Shown here: positions 52,668-62,140 of the stretch, one piece after another
Layout: each line of letters opens with the position of its first letter
Numbering within the stretch: the stretch's first letter is position 1
Source: Mycobacterium sp. UM_CSW
GTDB lineage: Bacteria > Actinomycetota > Actinomycetes > Mycobacteriales > Mycobacteriaceae
NCBI RefSeq assembly: GCF_000455205.1
Contig: NZ_AUWQ01000066.1
Coordinates: 1 to 64,000, forward strand
Length of the DNA: 64,000 nt
Reading direction: 5' to 3'
Notes under the pieces: model-generated
What the model was told of the DNA's origin: nothing
Database searches by the model: none
What the model saw: the letters and a program-made list of their open reading frames with translations, nothing else
Translations under genes and position numbers: made by a program

Positions 52668-54488
52668 TCAGGCCAGGTAGCCCGGCGGCATCGCCTCGAA
52701 CATGAATTTCGTCATCCGCACCGCCCACTCCGAGCTGCCACCCCCGACGATCAGCGCGGCGAACGCCAGGTCGCCGCGGTACCCGGCGAACCAGGAGTGC
52801 GATCCGCCCGGGAACTCGGCCTCGCCGGTCTTCCCGTAGATCTCGCCGCAGCCGGCGATCTCCTTGGCGGTCCCGTTGGTCACCACCAGCCGCATCATCG
52901 GCCGCAGCGCCTCGACCATCTTCGGGCTGATCGGGGTATCGTCCCCCTCGACCGTCGTCGGGCGGCCGGCGATGAGCTGCGGCACCGGAGTCTTGCCGGC
53001 CGCGACCGTCGCCGCCACCAAGGCCATGCCGAACGGGCTCGCCAGCACCTTGCCCTGGCCGAAGCCGTCCTCGGTGCGCTCGGCCAGGTCCACCGTCGGG
53101 GGCACCGACCCGGTCACGGTGGTGAGGCCGTCAACGGTGTAGTCGAGCCCGATGCCGTAGCGGGTGGCCGTCTGGGTCAGGCCGCGGGGCGGCATCCTGC
53201 TGCTCAGCTCGGCGAAGGTGGTGTTGCACGAACTGGCGAACGCGCGCGACATGGGCACCACACCCAGGTCGAAGCCTCCGTAGTTCGGGATGGTGCGATG
53301 CCCGATGTCGATGTGGCCGGGGCACCCCAGCATCGAGTTGGGGGTGGCCATGTCGCGGTCGATGGCGGCGCCCGCCGTGATCATCTTGAAGGTCGACCCG
53401 GGCGGGAACAGGCCGTTGGTGGCCGGCAGGCCGTCGGCGTCGGCGCCCTTGTTCTGCGCGATCGCGAGGATCTCCCCCGTCGACGGCTTGATCACGACGA
53501 TCATCGCCTTGCCGCCCTTGTTGTCCACGGCGCGCTGGGCGGCGTTCTGCACCACCCGGTCCAGCGTGATCGACACCGACGGCGCCGGCGACCCCTCGAC
53601 CTCGTGCAGCACTGCGACGTCGACGTTGTTCTGGTTGACGCTGACCACCCGCCAGCCCGCCTGGCCGTCGAGCTGATCCATCACGGCTTTCTTCACCTCG
53701 CCGATGACGGCCGGCGCGAAATGCGGGTCGGTGGGCAGCATTTCGGCCTGCGGCGTGACCACGATGCCGGGCAGCCGGCCGATCGCCGGGAAGACCTTGT
53801 CGTTGTCGTCGGGATGCAGCGTGACGCCCAGGTCCAGCGGGTGGGTCGCCGCGCTGGCCTGCTCGGCGAGCACCTGCGGGTCGGTGAGCGTGTTGTTGAA
53901 CGGCCGCAGCACGTCGACGATCGTGTGGGTGGTGAAGCTCAGCGACTCCGACGGGCCGGCCTGGGTGGCGTCCAGCGTGTAGTGATACAGGTAGCCCGGC
54001 GCCAGCACGTCGCTGCCGCCGAGTTCGTTCACCGAGGCGCGCCGCGGCCGATCGGCCCGCAGCGCGAACGTCTGGTGCTCGCCAAGCTTGGGATGCAGGT
54101 CGGTGGTGACCCACCGAACCTCCCAGCGCCCCTCGTCGCGGGCCATCTTCAGCTGGCCGTCATAGCTCCAGGTCCGGTTCTTCGGCAGGTGCCAGGTGAA
54201 GCGGTAGTCGACGGTGCCGGTGTCCTCGGCGTACTTCGAGCTGAGAACCTGCGCATCCAGGTGGGTGGCCTGCAGCCCGGCCCAGGCGGCATTGAGCGCT
54301 TCACGGGCCTCGTTGGGGTTGTCGCTGAGCTGCGCGGCCGTCGCGGTGTCCCCGATTGCCAAGGCGCCGAAGAACTTCTCGGCGGCCGGCGCGGGTCCGT
54401 CGGGCCGCGGCGTGCAGCCGGACAGGCTTATCGCCGCGACGAGCAGCACGCTGGCGCCGGCTGAGGCTGCTGTTGCTTTTGTGACCAT
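52668..54488 (-). CDS. Penicillin-binding lipoprotein, Rv2864c-like
   Basis: A 606-residue class B penicillin-binding protein (transpeptidase). ATG 54488 gives a signal peptide ending in the lipobox LSGC, so the protein is anchored to the outer face of the plasma membrane. An NTF2-like MecA_N domain lies at about residues 30-140 and a dimerisation domain at 150-305. The transpeptidase domain has SxxK in GSTFK, SxN in SSCN and KTG in YGKTGEAEF. Matches Rv2864c. The family includes MecA-type low-affinity PBPs and it probably cross-links peptidoglycan. Confidence 0.93.
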   Translation of the reverse strand: MVTKATAASAGASVLLVAAISLSGCTPRPDGPAPAAEKFFGALAIGDTATAAQLSDNPNEAREALNAAWAGLQATHLDAQVLSSKYAEDTGTVDYRFTWHLPKNRTWSYDGQLKMARDEGRWEVRWVTTDLHPKLGEHQTFALRADRPRRASVNELGGSDVLAPGYLYHYTLDATQAGPSESLSFTTHTIVDVLRPFNNTLTDPQVLAEQASAATHPLDLGVTLHPDDNDKVFPAIGRLPGIVVTPQAEMLPTDPHFAPAVIGEVKKAVMDQLDGQAGWRVVSVNQNNVDVAVLHEVEGSPAPSVSITLDRVVQNAAQRAVDNKGGKAMIVVIKPSTGEILAIAQNKGADADGLPATNGLFPPGSTFKMITAGAAIDRDMATPNSMLGCPGHIDIGHRTIPNYGGFDLGVVPMSRAFASSCNTTFAELSSRMPPRGLTQTATRYGIGLDYTVDGLTTVTGSVPPTVDLAERTEDGFGQGKVLASPFGMALVAATVAAGKTPVPQLIAGRPTTVEGDDTPISPKMVEALRPMMRLVVTNGTAKEIAGCGEIYGKTGEAEFPGGSHSWFAGYRGDLAFAALIVGGGSSEWAVRMTKFMFEAMPPGYLA

Positions 54489-54568
54489 CGGTGCAAATGT
54501 TATGAACTGCGGCGCCCACACCTGCCTCGACACACCGAGACCCGACCGTTATGCACGGATCGGACTCC

Positions 54569-54624
54569 CGAGCGTCGCGCCAGAGTGACGTTCGTGGCCG
54601 AGCGCCACGCCAGAGTGGCGTTCG
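54569..54624. repeat. Two 26-bp hairpin-forming repeats, 30-bp period
   Basis: Copies at 54569-54594 and 54599-54624 differ at about three bases. The second forms CGCCAC-gccaga-GTGGCG; in the first, the matching changes keep most of the stem (CGTCGC with GTGACG, one wobble). The element lies between the stop of the GNAT gene and the start of the PBP gene, both on the minus strand. A terminator is plausible. Confidence 0.55.
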
Positions 54625-54638
54625 AGGCGAGGAGGCAG

Positions 54639-55493
54639 CTAGTCCAGCAGGACCGTCGCGAAGGTGCCCACCTCGGCGAAGCCGACCCGCGCGTACGCGG
54701 CGCGGGCGACGGTGTTGAAGCTGTTCACGTACAGGCTGGCGACCCGGCCGGTGGCGACGATCACAGCGGCCACGGTCGCAGTGCCCGCGGTGCCGAGGCC
54801 GAGGCCGCGCCACTCGGGGTGCACCCAGACCCCTTGGATCTGACCGACGCCCGGCGACTGCGACCCGACCTCGGCCTTGAAGATCACCTGGCCGTGCTCG
54901 AAGCGGGCCCAGGCCCGGCCCGCCGCGATCAGGCTCGCCACCCGCCGGCGGTAGCCGCGACCGCCGTCGCCGAGCCGCGGGTCGACGCCGACCTCGCCGA
55001 TGAACATGTCGACGGCGGCCACCAGGTAAGCGTCCAGCTCGTCGGGCCGCACCTGCCGCACGCCGGGGTCGATATCACAGTTCGGGTGGCTGGTCAGGGC
55101 CATCAGCGGCTGGTGGTCGCGCACGTCGCGCGCCGGACCCCAGGCCCCCTCGAGGCGCTCCCACATGGGCATCACCAGGTTGGCCCGGCCGACCAGCGAG
55201 GAACACCGCCGCGTCGCGCTCATCGCCTCGTCGGCGAAGGCGTTCAGGTCGGCCGGTCCGCCGCGCAGCGGGATGAGGTTGGCGCCGGCGAAGCACAGCG
55301 ACTCGTCGGGGCCGCGCCGCGTCCACAGCTCCCCGCCGATCGAATTGGGTTCGATGCCGTGGTCGGCCACCCGGGCCGCAACCATGCACGAGCCGACCGG
55401 GTCGTCGTTGAGCACCCGCCACACCGCGGCGGCGTCGCGCACCACGGAAACCCGCCGCTCGCCGACAAGGCGAAAGATGGGCGGAGCCGACAT
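54639..55493 (-). CDS. GNAT-family acetyltransferase, Rv2867c-like
   Basis: A 284-residue protein. The C-terminal GNAT domain (about residues 150-284) has IQGVWVHPEWRGLGLGTAGT, the acetyl-CoA binding loop, and LYVNSFNTVARAAYARVGF. The first half is a second, degenerate GNAT-like or DUF4081-type domain. Length and order match Rv2867c. It lies 62 nt after ispG. Substrate unknown; the two-domain layout resembles mycothiol synthase-like proteins but the substrate residues were not checked. Confidence 0.88.
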   Translation of the reverse strand: MSAPPIFRLVGERRVSVVRDAAAVWRVLNDDPVGSCMVAARVADHGIEPNSIGGELWTRRGPDESLCFAGANLIPLRGGPADLNAFADEAMSATRRCSSLVGRANLVMPMWERLEGAWGPARDVRDHQPLMALTSHPNCDIDPGVRQVRPDELDAYLVAAVDMFIGEVGVDPRLGDGGRGYRRRVASLIAAGRAWARFEHGQVIFKAEVGSQSPGVGQIQGVWVHPEWRGLGLGTAGTATVAAVIVATGRVASLYVNSFNTVARAAYARVGFAEVGTFATVLLD

Positions 55494-55555
55494 CTGGGGA
55501 ACTCTCTGTGGTGCGAACTGACGATCTTAAAAACAGAGCTGGGCGCGGGCCCCTA

Positions 55556-56713
55556 TTAGCTTACGGTCACAATCGGCGAACCGCTCGGTTCTGTTCCCGG
55601 ATCGGTACCCATTTCTGACGCGAGTCGCATGGCCTCCTCGATCAGCGTCTCGACGATCTGGGCCTCGGGCACGGTCTTGATCACCTCGCCGCGAACGAAG
55701 ATCTGCCCCTTGCCATTTCCCGACGCGACGCCCAGGTCGGCCTCGCGGGCCTCGCCCGGACCGTTGACGACGCAACCCATCACGGCCACCCGCAGCGGGA
55801 CGTCGAGCCCATCCAGACCTGCGGTGACCGCGTTGGCCAGCGTGTAGACGTCAACCTGGGCGCGACCACACGACGGGCACGACACGATCTCGAGGCCGCG
55901 GGGCCGCAGGTTCAGCGACTCGAGGATCTGGATGCCGACCTTGACCTCCTCGACCGGCGGCGCCGACAGCGACACCCGGATGGTGTCGCCGATCCCCCGC
56001 GACAGCAGCGCGCCGAAGGCGACCGCCGACTTGATGGTGCCCTGGAACGCGGGACCGGCCTCGGTGACGCCGAGGTGCAGCGGGTAGTCGCATTGGGCGG
56101 CCAGCTGCTCGTAGGCGGCGACCATCACGACGGGGTCGTTGTGCTTGACGCTGATCTTGATGTCGCCGAAGCCGTGCTCCTCGAACAGCGACGCTTCCCA
56201 TAGCGCGGACTCGACCAGCGCCTCGGGGGTGGCCTTGCCGTACTTCTCCATGAACCGCTTGTCCAGCGAGCCGGCGTTGACGCCGATGCGGATCGGGATG
56301 CCGGCCGCCGCCGCGGCCTTGGCGACCTCGCCGACCCGGCCGTCGAACTCCTTGATGTTGCCGGGGTTCACCCGCACCGCGGCGCACCCGGCGTCGATGG
56401 CGGCGAAGATGTACTTCGGCTGGAAGTGGATGTCGGCGATCACCGGGATCTGGCTGTGCCGCGCGATCTCGGCGAGCGCGTCGGCGTCCTCCTGACGCGG
56501 GCAGGCGACGCGCACAATGTCGCACCCGGCGGCGGTCAGCTCGGCGATCTGCTGCAGCGTCGTGTTGACGTCGTGCGTCTTGGTGGTGCACATCGACTGC
56601 ACCGAGATCGGGTAGTCGCTGCCGACGCCGACGTCGCGCACCATCAGTTGGCGCGTCTTGCGCCGGGGCGCCAGCGTCGGCGGCGGGGCGTCCGGCATTC
56701 CCAGGCTGGTCAC
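55556..56713 (-). CDS. ispG: 4-Hydroxy-3-methylbut-2-enyl diphosphate synthase IspG (GcpE)
   Basis: A 385-residue 4Fe-4S enzyme of the MEP isoprenoid pathway that reduces MEcPP to HMBPP. GTG 56713 overlaps the rip1 stop by 4 nt (GTGA). The cluster Cys are in [12 protein letters not shown] (two) and [13 protein letters not shown] (one), with the TIM-barrel sequence [13 protein letters not shown]. Matches Rv2868c. It works with dxr, two genes away. Confidence 0.96.
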   Translation of the reverse strand: MTSLGMPDAPPPTLAPRRKTRQLMVRDVGVGSDYPISVQSMCTTKTHDVNTTLQQIAELTAAGCDIVRVACPRQEDADALAEIARHSQIPVIADIHFQPKYIFAAIDAGCAAVRVNPGNIKEFDGRVGEVAKAAAAAGIPIRIGVNAGSLDKRFMEKYGKATPEALVESALWEASLFEEHGFGDIKISVKHNDPVVMVAAYEQLAAQCDYPLHLGVTEAGPAFQGTIKSAVAFGALLSRGIGDTIRVSLSAPPVEEVKVGIQILESLNLRPRGLEIVSCPSCGRAQVDVYTLANAVTAGLDGLDVPLRVAVMGCVVNGPGEAREADLGVASGNGKGQIFVRGEVIKTVPEAQIVETLIEEAMRLASEMGTDPGTEPSGSPIVTVS

Positions 56714-57933
56714 TGGAACAGCCTGATCGGGTTGACGAGGTCGGCGGTCACGGTCAGCAGCATGTAGCCGACCACGAACACCAGCACCACGTACGTGGCG
56801 GGCATCAGCTTGAGGTAGTTCACCGGCGCCGCCGCGACCATGCCGCGCGCCGAGCGGATCAGGTTGCGGATCTTCTCGAACACCGCGATGGCGATGTGGC
56901 CGCCGTCGAACGGCAGCAGCGGCACCAGGTTGATGGCGCCCAGGATGAGGTTCAGCTGGGCCAGGAAGAACCAGAACGCCACCCACAGCCCGTGGTCGAC
57001 GGTGTCGCCGCCGATGATGCTGGCGCCGACGACGCTCATCGGCGTTCCCGGGTCGCGCTGCCCGCCGCCGATGGCGTGCACCAGCGCCCCGACCTTCGTC
57101 GGGATCGTCACCAGCGCCTTGCCCACCTCGACGGTCAGGTCGCCGGCGAAGGCGAAGGTGGCCGGTATCGCCGACAGGACGTTGTAGTGCGTCGGCGGGG
57201 TCTTGACGGTGCCGACGCCGATGGCGCCGACCGTGGCGGCCTCCGGCTTGGCGTCCCGCCCCTTGGCCGGATTGGTCAGGTAGCGCTGGGTCGGCGTCAC
57301 GTCGACGTACGTGGTGATGCTGGTGCCGTCGCGCTCGACGACGACGGGGACGGTGCCGTGCAGCTTGCGCACCGCGGCCGCCATGTCCTCGAACGTGGAC
57401 ACCGGGGTGTCGCCCACCTTGACGACGACGTCGCCGGGGCGGATCCCGGCGGCCGCCGCCGGGCCGGGCCCGGTGCAGTTGCCGAGCTTGCCCGGGGCGG
57501 TTTCCGGTGCGACGCAAGCGGTTTCGCCGACGACGGCCTTGGTGGGCGGGTGCAGGTTGGGCAGCCCCCAGACCAGCGCGATGCCGTAGATCAGGACCAG
57601 GCAGATGACGAAGTTCATGCCCGGGCCGGCGAACAGCGTCGCGACCCGCTTCCAGGTCGCCTGCTTGTACATGGCGCGGTCGGCCTCGTCGGGCTCGAGA
57701 TCCTCGACCGGGGTCATCCCGGCGATGTCGCAGAAGCCGCCCAGCGGGACGGCCTTGATGCCGTACTCGATCTCGCCGCGCCGCGTCGACCACAGCGTGG
57801 GCCCGAAGCCGACGAAATAGCGCCGCACCTTCATGCCGGTGCCGCGCGCGACCCACATATGGCCGCACTCGTGCAGCGCCACCGAGATCAAGATGGCGAG
57901 CGCGAACAGCACGATGCCGATTGCGAACATCAT
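56710..57933 (-). CDS. rip1: Site-2 intramembrane metalloprotease Rip1
   Basis: A 407-residue membrane protease that cuts anti-sigma factors inside the membrane. The zinc motif HECGH is in the first helix (about residues 21-25), [11 protein letters not shown] near the C-terminus carries the third ligand, and a PDZ domain lies between (about 125-215). It has four hydrophobic segments. In M. tuberculosis Rip1 (Rv2869c) controls SigK, SigL and SigM regulons. It overlaps dxr and ispG by 4 nt each. Confidence 0.95.
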   Translation of the reverse strand: MMFAIGIVLFALAILISVALHECGHMWVARGTGMKVRRYFVGFGPTLWSTRRGEIEYGIKAVPLGGFCDIAGMTPVEDLEPDEADRAMYKQATWKRVATLFAGPGMNFVICLVLIYGIALVWGLPNLHPPTKAVVGETACVAPETAPGKLGNCTGPGPAAAAGIRPGDVVVKVGDTPVSTFEDMAAAVRKLHGTVPVVVERDGTSITTYVDVTPTQRYLTNPAKGRDAKPEAATVGAIGVGTVKTPPTHYNVLSAIPATFAFAGDLTVEVGKALVTIPTKVGALVHAIGGGQRDPGTPMSVVGASIIGGDTVDHGLWVAFWFFLAQLNLILGAINLVPLLPFDGGHIAIAVFEKIRNLIRSARGMVAAAPVNYLKLMPATYVVLVFVVGYMLLTVTADLVNPIRLFQ

Positions 57934-59102
57934 CGGGTTGCTAGGACCTTTCTGACAGCGCGCTGCGCTCGCTCACGTGCCCAGCGCTGCGCGTCCAGTA
58001 CCTCATCCACGGTAGCGGGTGAAACGGACCATTGGTCGGCGGCGTGCAGCACGTCGGCGACGGTTTTGACGATCGCGGGGAATCCGATCCTGCCGTTCAG
58101 GAAGGCGTCGGCCGCCTCCTCGTTGGCCGCGTTGTACACGGCGGTCATGCAGCCACCGGTCTGACCGGCGTGCCGGGCCAGCTCGACGGCGGGGAAAACG
58201 TCGTTGTCCAGCGGCTCGAATTCCCAGCTAGAGGCCGTGGTGAAGTCGCATGCCGGGGCGGCGCCGGGCACCCGGTCGGGCCAGCCGAGCGCCAGCGAAA
58301 TGGGCAGCTTCATGTCCGGCGGGCTGGCCTGGGCGATCGTCGAGCCGTCCACGAAGGTGACCATCGAATGAACAATCGACTGGGGGTGCACGACGACGTC
58401 GATCCGGTCGTAGTGAATGCCGAACAGCAGGTGGGTCTCGATGAGCTCGAGCCCCTTATTGACCAGCGACGCCGAGTTCAGCGTGTTCATCGGGCCCATC
58501 GACCAGGTGGGGTGGGCGCCCGCCTGCTCGGGCGTGACGGCCTCGAGGTCGGCGGCGGACCACCCGCGGAATGGCCCGCCCGAGGCCGTCAGCACCAGCT
58601 TGGCGACCTCGTCCGGCGCGCCGCCGCGCAGGCACTGAGCCAGCGCCGAGTGCTCGGAGTCGACCGGCACGATCTGGCCGGGCCGCGCCGCCCGCAGCAC
58701 CAGCGGCCCCCCGGCGATCAGCGATTCCTTGTTGGCCAGCGCGAGCCGGGCCCCGGAGTCCAGCGCGGCCAGGGTCGGGCGCAGGCCCAGCGCCCCGACC
58801 AGCGCGTTGAGGACGACGTCGGCATCAGTCTCCTGGACCAGCCGGGTCACCGCTTCCGGGCCGCTGTAGGGGACGTCCCCGACCTGCTGCGCCGCGCGCT
58901 CGTCGGCGACGGCGATGTTGGTGACGCCGGTCTCGGCGCGCTGGCGCGCGAGCGCGTCGGGATTGGCCCCACCCGCCGCCAGCCCGACCACCTCGAAACG
59001 GTCGGGGTTGGCCGCGATGACCTCGAGCGCCTGGGTGCCGATCGAGCCGGTGCTGCCCAGCACCAGTACGCGCAGGCGGCCGCCGGCAGTCGCGTTAGTC
59101 AC
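57930..59102 (-). CDS. dxr: 1-Deoxy-D-xylulose 5-phosphate reductoisomerase
   Basis: A 390-residue NADPH-dependent enzyme, second step of the MEP pathway and target of fosmidomycin. The NADPH motif [14 protein letters not shown] is at residues 15-28. Metal and substrate residues are in [14 protein letters not shown] and [16 protein letters not shown]. It matches Rv2870c. The ATG start at 57933 of rip1 overlaps its stop (ATGA). Confidence 0.96.
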   Translation of the reverse strand: MTNATAGGRLRVLVLGSTGSIGTQALEVIAANPDRFEVVGLAAGGANPDALARQRAETGVTNIAVADERAAQQVGDVPYSGPEAVTRLVQETDADVVLNALVGALGLRPTLAALDSGARLALANKESLIAGGPLVLRAARPGQIVPVDSEHSALAQCLRGGAPDEVAKLVLTASGGPFRGWSAADLEAVTPEQAGAHPTWSMGPMNTLNSASLVNKGLELIETHLLFGIHYDRIDVVVHPQSIVHSMVTFVDGSTIAQASPPDMKLPISLALGWPDRVPGAAPACDFTTASSWEFEPLDNDVFPAVELARHAGQTGGCMTAVYNAANEEAADAFLNGRIGFPAIVKTVADVLHAADQWSVSPATVDEVLDAQRWARERAQRAVRKVLATR

Positions 59103-59163
59103 TCACTCATTGTGCCCGCTCGGTCGCGCGGGCGGGTGTGCCAGAATCTCTCCTACCAGCCGA

Positions 59164-60291
59164 TCACGAAGGGGATTCGCCGTGGCCAGTACCGAGGTGG
59201 AGCACTACAACGGCGTCGACGTCGCCGAGGTGCCGTCCGCAGCCTGGGGGTGGAGCAAGATCAACGTCCGCACCTGGCACGCGATCGGGCTGTTCATCGT
59301 CATATTCCTGCTGGCCATGATGTGGGGCAACCACGTCGGCCACGTCGAGAACTGGTTCCTGGTCGGGTTCGCCGTCCTGACGCTCGTCGTGCTGGTGCGC
59401 GACCTGTGGGGCCGCCGCCGCGGCTGGATCCGATAGCGCTCGGCGGAGCCGCTGCGCCCGTCGTCGCCAGGCGGCGCCGACCAGCAACACGAACAGAGCC
59501 ACCGCCCACGGCAGCACGCCGTGTTGGTGCACCCAGCCGGCCAGCGCGCCCTGCAGGCGGCCGGCGGACATGATCACAGCGTCGTCGGGACTGGCGTTCG
59601 TGTTGAACAGGCGCAGCTCGTAGACGCCGTAATAGCCGACGTACAGCCCGACCAGCACCAGCAGCGCCCCACCGATCCGGTTGACCCGCGGCAGGACGCG
59701 CCGCAGGCGGTCGGCCAGGGCCGAGCTCGCCGTCGCCGCCGCGACGGCCAGGACGCCCACCACCAACGTCAGGCCCGCCACATAGGCGAGGTAGACCGAG
59801 GCCCCCGTGGCGACCGACCCGCCCCGCAGGCCGGCGGCGGTGACGGCCAGGAAGGGCCCGACGGTGCACGACAGCGATGCGATCGCATAGCTGACGCCAT
59901 AGGAGTACATCGAGCCCAGCCGCACCGTCGGCGCCCAGCGCGGACCCAGCCGGCGTGGTGTCAGCGCCGTCAACTCGCGGCCCGACAGGAGCCAAACCCC
60001 AAGCGCGACAAGCACAATCCCGATGACCACCGTCGCGTAGGGCAGGTATCGCTGCACGGTCGAGGCCGCCGAGATGGTCAGCGCGCCGAACAACCCGAAC
60101 ACCGTCAGGAAGCCGAGCGCCATCCCGACCGTCGCCGCCACCGCGCGGCCGACCGGCGCCAGGGCGCGCCGTTCGGCGTCCTGCCCGCGCACCACGAGGA
60201 GCAGGTACGCGGGCAGCATCGCGAACCCGCACGGGTTCAGCGCCGCGACCAAACCGGCCGCGAACGCCAGACCGATCAGACCTCGGTCCAC
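59164..60291 (-). CDS. CcdA/DsbD-type membrane electron carrier, Rv2877c-like
   Basis: The frame encodes 375 residues from GTG 60291. The first 285 form a CcdA-like protein with six to seven hydrophobic segments; the redox Cys pair is in NPCGFAMLPAY and LSCTVGPFL. It moves reducing power across the membrane to extracytoplasmic thioredoxins such as Mpt53, encoded 4 nt upstream. The last 90 residues (from ALSDPAAAAAP on) are low-complexity, His/Asp-rich and antisense to the whole DUF2631 gene. The M. tuberculosis protein is about 287 residues, so the tail may be an artefact of a lost stop codon or a real extension. Confidence 0.85.
   Translation of the reverse strand: MDRGLIGLAFAAGLVAALNPCGFAMLPAYLLLVVRGQDAERRALAPVGRAVAATVGMALGFLTVFGLFGALTISAASTVQRYLPYATVVIGIVLVALGVWLLSGRELTALTPRRLGPRWAPTVRLGSMYSYGVSYAIASLSCTVGPFLAVTAAGLRGGSVATGASVYLAYVAGLTLVVGVLAVAAATASSALADRLRRVLPRVNRIGGALLVLVGLYVGYYGVYELRLFNTNASPDDAVIMSAGRLQGALAGWVHQHGVLPWAVALFVLLVGAAWRRRAQRLRRALSDPAAAAAPQVAHQHDERQDGEPDQEPVLDVADVVAPHHGQQEYDDEQPDRVPGADVDLAPPPGCGRHLGDVDAVVVLHLGTGHGESPS
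59182..59436 (+). CDS. DUF2631 small membrane protein, Rv2876-like
   Basis: An 84-residue protein from GTG 59182 with a gaagggg ribosome-binding site. It begins ASTEVEHYNGVDVAEVPSA, the DUF2631 signature, and has two hydrophobic segments (about residues 34-52 and 57-72) and a basic end. Unknown function. It lies entirely within the antisense 3' extension of the ccdA-like frame. Confidence 0.82.
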   Translation: MASTEVEHYNGVDVAEVPSAAWGWSKINVRTWHAIGLFIVIFLLAMMWGNHVGHVENWFLVGFAVLTLVVLVRDLWGRRRGWIR

Positions 60292-60295
60292 CGGT

Positions 60296-60802
60296 CTAGC
60301 GCAGCGCCGCGACCCGCCCGGCCAGCTCGTCCTGGGGCATGGCCGCGGTGGGGTTGTTCACGAACGTCGAGCTGCCGTCGGCGCGGTAGAACACCCAGGC
60401 CGGCTGCCAGGGGACGTTGTAGCGGGCCCAGATCGAGCCGTTGGCGTCGTTGAGGTTGGTGAAATTCAGGTTGTACTTGGAGACGAAGTTCTGCATCGCC
60501 CCCACGTCCGAATGCGCCGCGACGCCGACGAACGTGACGCCCGGATTGGCGGCGGCCACCTGGCTGAGGCCGGGGGCCTCGGCGTTGCAGAACGGGCACC
60601 ACGGCGTCCAGAACCACAGCACCGCCGGCTTGCCCTGCAGGCTGGCGCCGTTGAACGGCGCACCGCTGAGCGTGGTGGCGCTGAATTGCAGCCGGTCGTC
60701 GGCGGCAGCCGAGCGCGGCGCGTCGGCCAGCCCGAATATCAGGGCGGCGGCGAAAAGCGCCACGGCAAGGAGCTTGAGCGGAGTCAAGAGCCGAAACATC
60801 AT
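60296..60802 (-). CDS. mpt53: Secreted thioredoxin-like disulfide oxidoreductase Mpt53
   Basis: A 168-residue exported protein starting at ATG 60802 (60799 also possible) with a GAGGTG site. A signal peptide (about residues 1-38) ends near SAAA-DD. The thioredoxin fold carries the active site WTPWCPFC. M. tuberculosis MPT53 (Rv2878c) is a DsbE-like oxidase of extracytoplasmic cysteines. It is in one operon with the ccdA-like gene downstream, the classic pairing for redox recycling. The frame is open upstream through the 57-bp repeats, but that extension is not protein-like. Confidence 0.94.
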   Translation of the reverse strand: MMFRLLTPLKLLAVALFAAALIFGLADAPRSAAADDRLQFSATTLSGAPFNGASLQGKPAVLWFWTPWCPFCNAEAPGLSQVAAANPGVTFVGVAAHSDVGAMQNFVSKYNLNFTNLNDANGSIWARYNVPWQPAWVFYRADGSSTFVNNPTAAMPQDELAGRVAALR

Positions 60803-60862
60803 GGCATCACCTCGTTTGCTGGTTATGCCTAAAAGACGCGGCGGGGGCCCGCTCGGTTCACT

Positions 60863-61003
60863 CTTCGGCGGCCAGCTGTCCGCAGGCTGGGTCTGATCGC
60901 CTGCGCTCCAGCTACCCGCCTTCGGCGGCCAGCTGTCCGCAGGCGGGGTCTGATCGCCTGCGCTCCAGCTACCCGCCTTCGGCGGCCAGCTGTCCGCAGG
61001 CGG
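60863..61003. repeat. 57-bp tandem repeat overlapping the rlmN 3' end
   Basis: Two full 57-bp units (60863-60919 and 60920-60976) and a third partial one (60977 to about 61003). Units 1 and 2 differ at one base (ctggg/cgggg). The third lies inside rlmN and encodes its last residues (CGQLAAEGG), so the others look like duplications of the gene end. Each unit starts cttcggcggccagctgtccg. A VNTR-type locus. Confidence 0.9.
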
Positions 61004-62063
61004 CGCTGATCTCCCGTCCCCGCGTGTCGCGCACCGTGCAGGAGACGCCCTTCGCTCGCACCCGTCGAACGAACTCGCGCTCCACCGCCTTCGGGCTGGC
61101 ATCCCAGTCACTGCCGGGGGTGGGGTTGAGCGGGATCAGGTTCACGTGCACCAGCGGGCCGAGCGCGCCGTGCAGCCGCTTCCCCAGCAGGTCGGCCCGC
61201 CAGGGCTGGTCGTTGACGTCGCGGATCAGCGCGTACTCCACCGACACCCGCCGGCCGGTCACGTCGGCGTAATAGCGGGCCGCGTCGAGGGCCTCGGCGA
61301 TCTTCCACCGGTTGTTGACCGGGACGAGCGTGTCGCGCAACTCGTCGTCGGGCGCGTGCAACGACAGCGCCAGGGTGACCCCGAGGCGCTCGTCGGCGAG
61401 TTTGCGGATACCGGGGACCAGGCCGACGGTGGACACCGTCACCGAGCGCGCCGAAATCCCGAAGCCCTGCGGCGGCGCCTCGATGATGCGCCGCACGGCG
61501 GCCAGCACCCGGTTGTAGTTCGCCATCGGCTCCCCCATGCCCATGAAAACCACGTTGGATAGCCGATCGCCGAACTCGTCGCGCAGCGCCGCCGCGCCGG
61601 CGCGCACCTGCTCGAGGATCTCAGCCGTGGACAGGTTCCTGGTCAGGCCGCCCTGGCCGGTGGCGCAGAACGGGCACGCCATCCCGCAGCCGGCCTGCGA
61701 CGAGATGCAGACCGTGTTGCGGTCGGGGTAGCGCATCAGCACCGACTCGACGGTGGCGCCATCGAGGGCACGCCACAACGTCTTTCGCGTCTGCCCGGCA
61801 TCGCAAGTGACTTCCGCCGCCGCGGTGAGGAGGTTGGGGAACATCGCCTCGGCGATCGCGTCGCGCACGGCCGCCGGGAGGTCGGTCATCTCCCGGGGAT
61901 CGGCGATCAGCCGGCCGTAGTACTGATGCGCGAGCTGCTTGGCGCGAAAGGCCGGCAGGCCCAGCTCCGCGACGGCCGACGCGCGGCCGGCCGCGTCGAG
62001 GTCGGCCAGGTGCCGCGGCGGCTTGCTCGGGCGCGGCTCGGTGAACACCAATTGTTGGACCAT
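60969..62063 (-). CDS. rlmN: 23S rRNA/tRNA adenine-C2 methyltransferase RlmN
   Basis: A 364-residue radical-SAM enzyme that methylates A2503 of 23S rRNA and A37 of some tRNAs. ATG 62063 is used; the frame extends upstream without protein character. The cluster motif is CGMACPFC (about residues 120-127), the GGGG-like SAM motif FMGMGEP follows, and the catalytic Cys is near the C-terminus in [12 protein letters not shown]. Matches Rv2880c. Its stop codon lies within the 57-bp repeat region. Confidence 0.95.
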   Translation of the reverse strand: MVQQLVFTEPRPSKPPRHLADLDAAGRASAVAELGLPAFRAKQLAHQYYGRLIADPREMTDLPAAVRDAIAEAMFPNLLTAAAEVTCDAGQTRKTLWRALDGATVESVLMRYPDRNTVCISSQAGCGMACPFCATGQGGLTRNLSTAEILEQVRAGAAALRDEFGDRLSNVVFMGMGEPMANYNRVLAAVRRIIEAPPQGFGISARSVTVSTVGLVPGIRKLADERLGVTLALSLHAPDDELRDTLVPVNNRWKIAEALDAARYYADVTGRRVSVEYALIRDVNDQPWRADLLGKRLHGALGPLVHVNLIPLNPTPGSDWDASPKAVEREFVRRVRAKGVSCTVRDTRGREISAACGQLAAEGG

Positions 62064-62140
62064 GACGTGTCCAGTATCCCCGGGCTGGTCGCATGGTGAC
62101 GACCCGCTGCGCCCCCAACGCGCGCTTGCGATCGCCACGC

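Noticed and set aside
56714-57868. Long open frame upstream of ispG, making a 770-residue fusion
   Set aside because: This part is a shadow of rip1 in another frame: Arg/Gly-rich, without domains. ispG starts at GTG 56713 overlapping the rip1 stop.
60863-61003. CRISPR array
   Set aside because: Repeats are directly adjacent without unique spacers and include coding sequence of rlmN.
60803-61111. Upstream extension of mpt53 with a 19-residue tandem peptide repeat
   Set aside because: It is a translation of the 57-bp DNA repeats and rlmN antisense. A good ribosome-binding site and signal peptide start at 60802.
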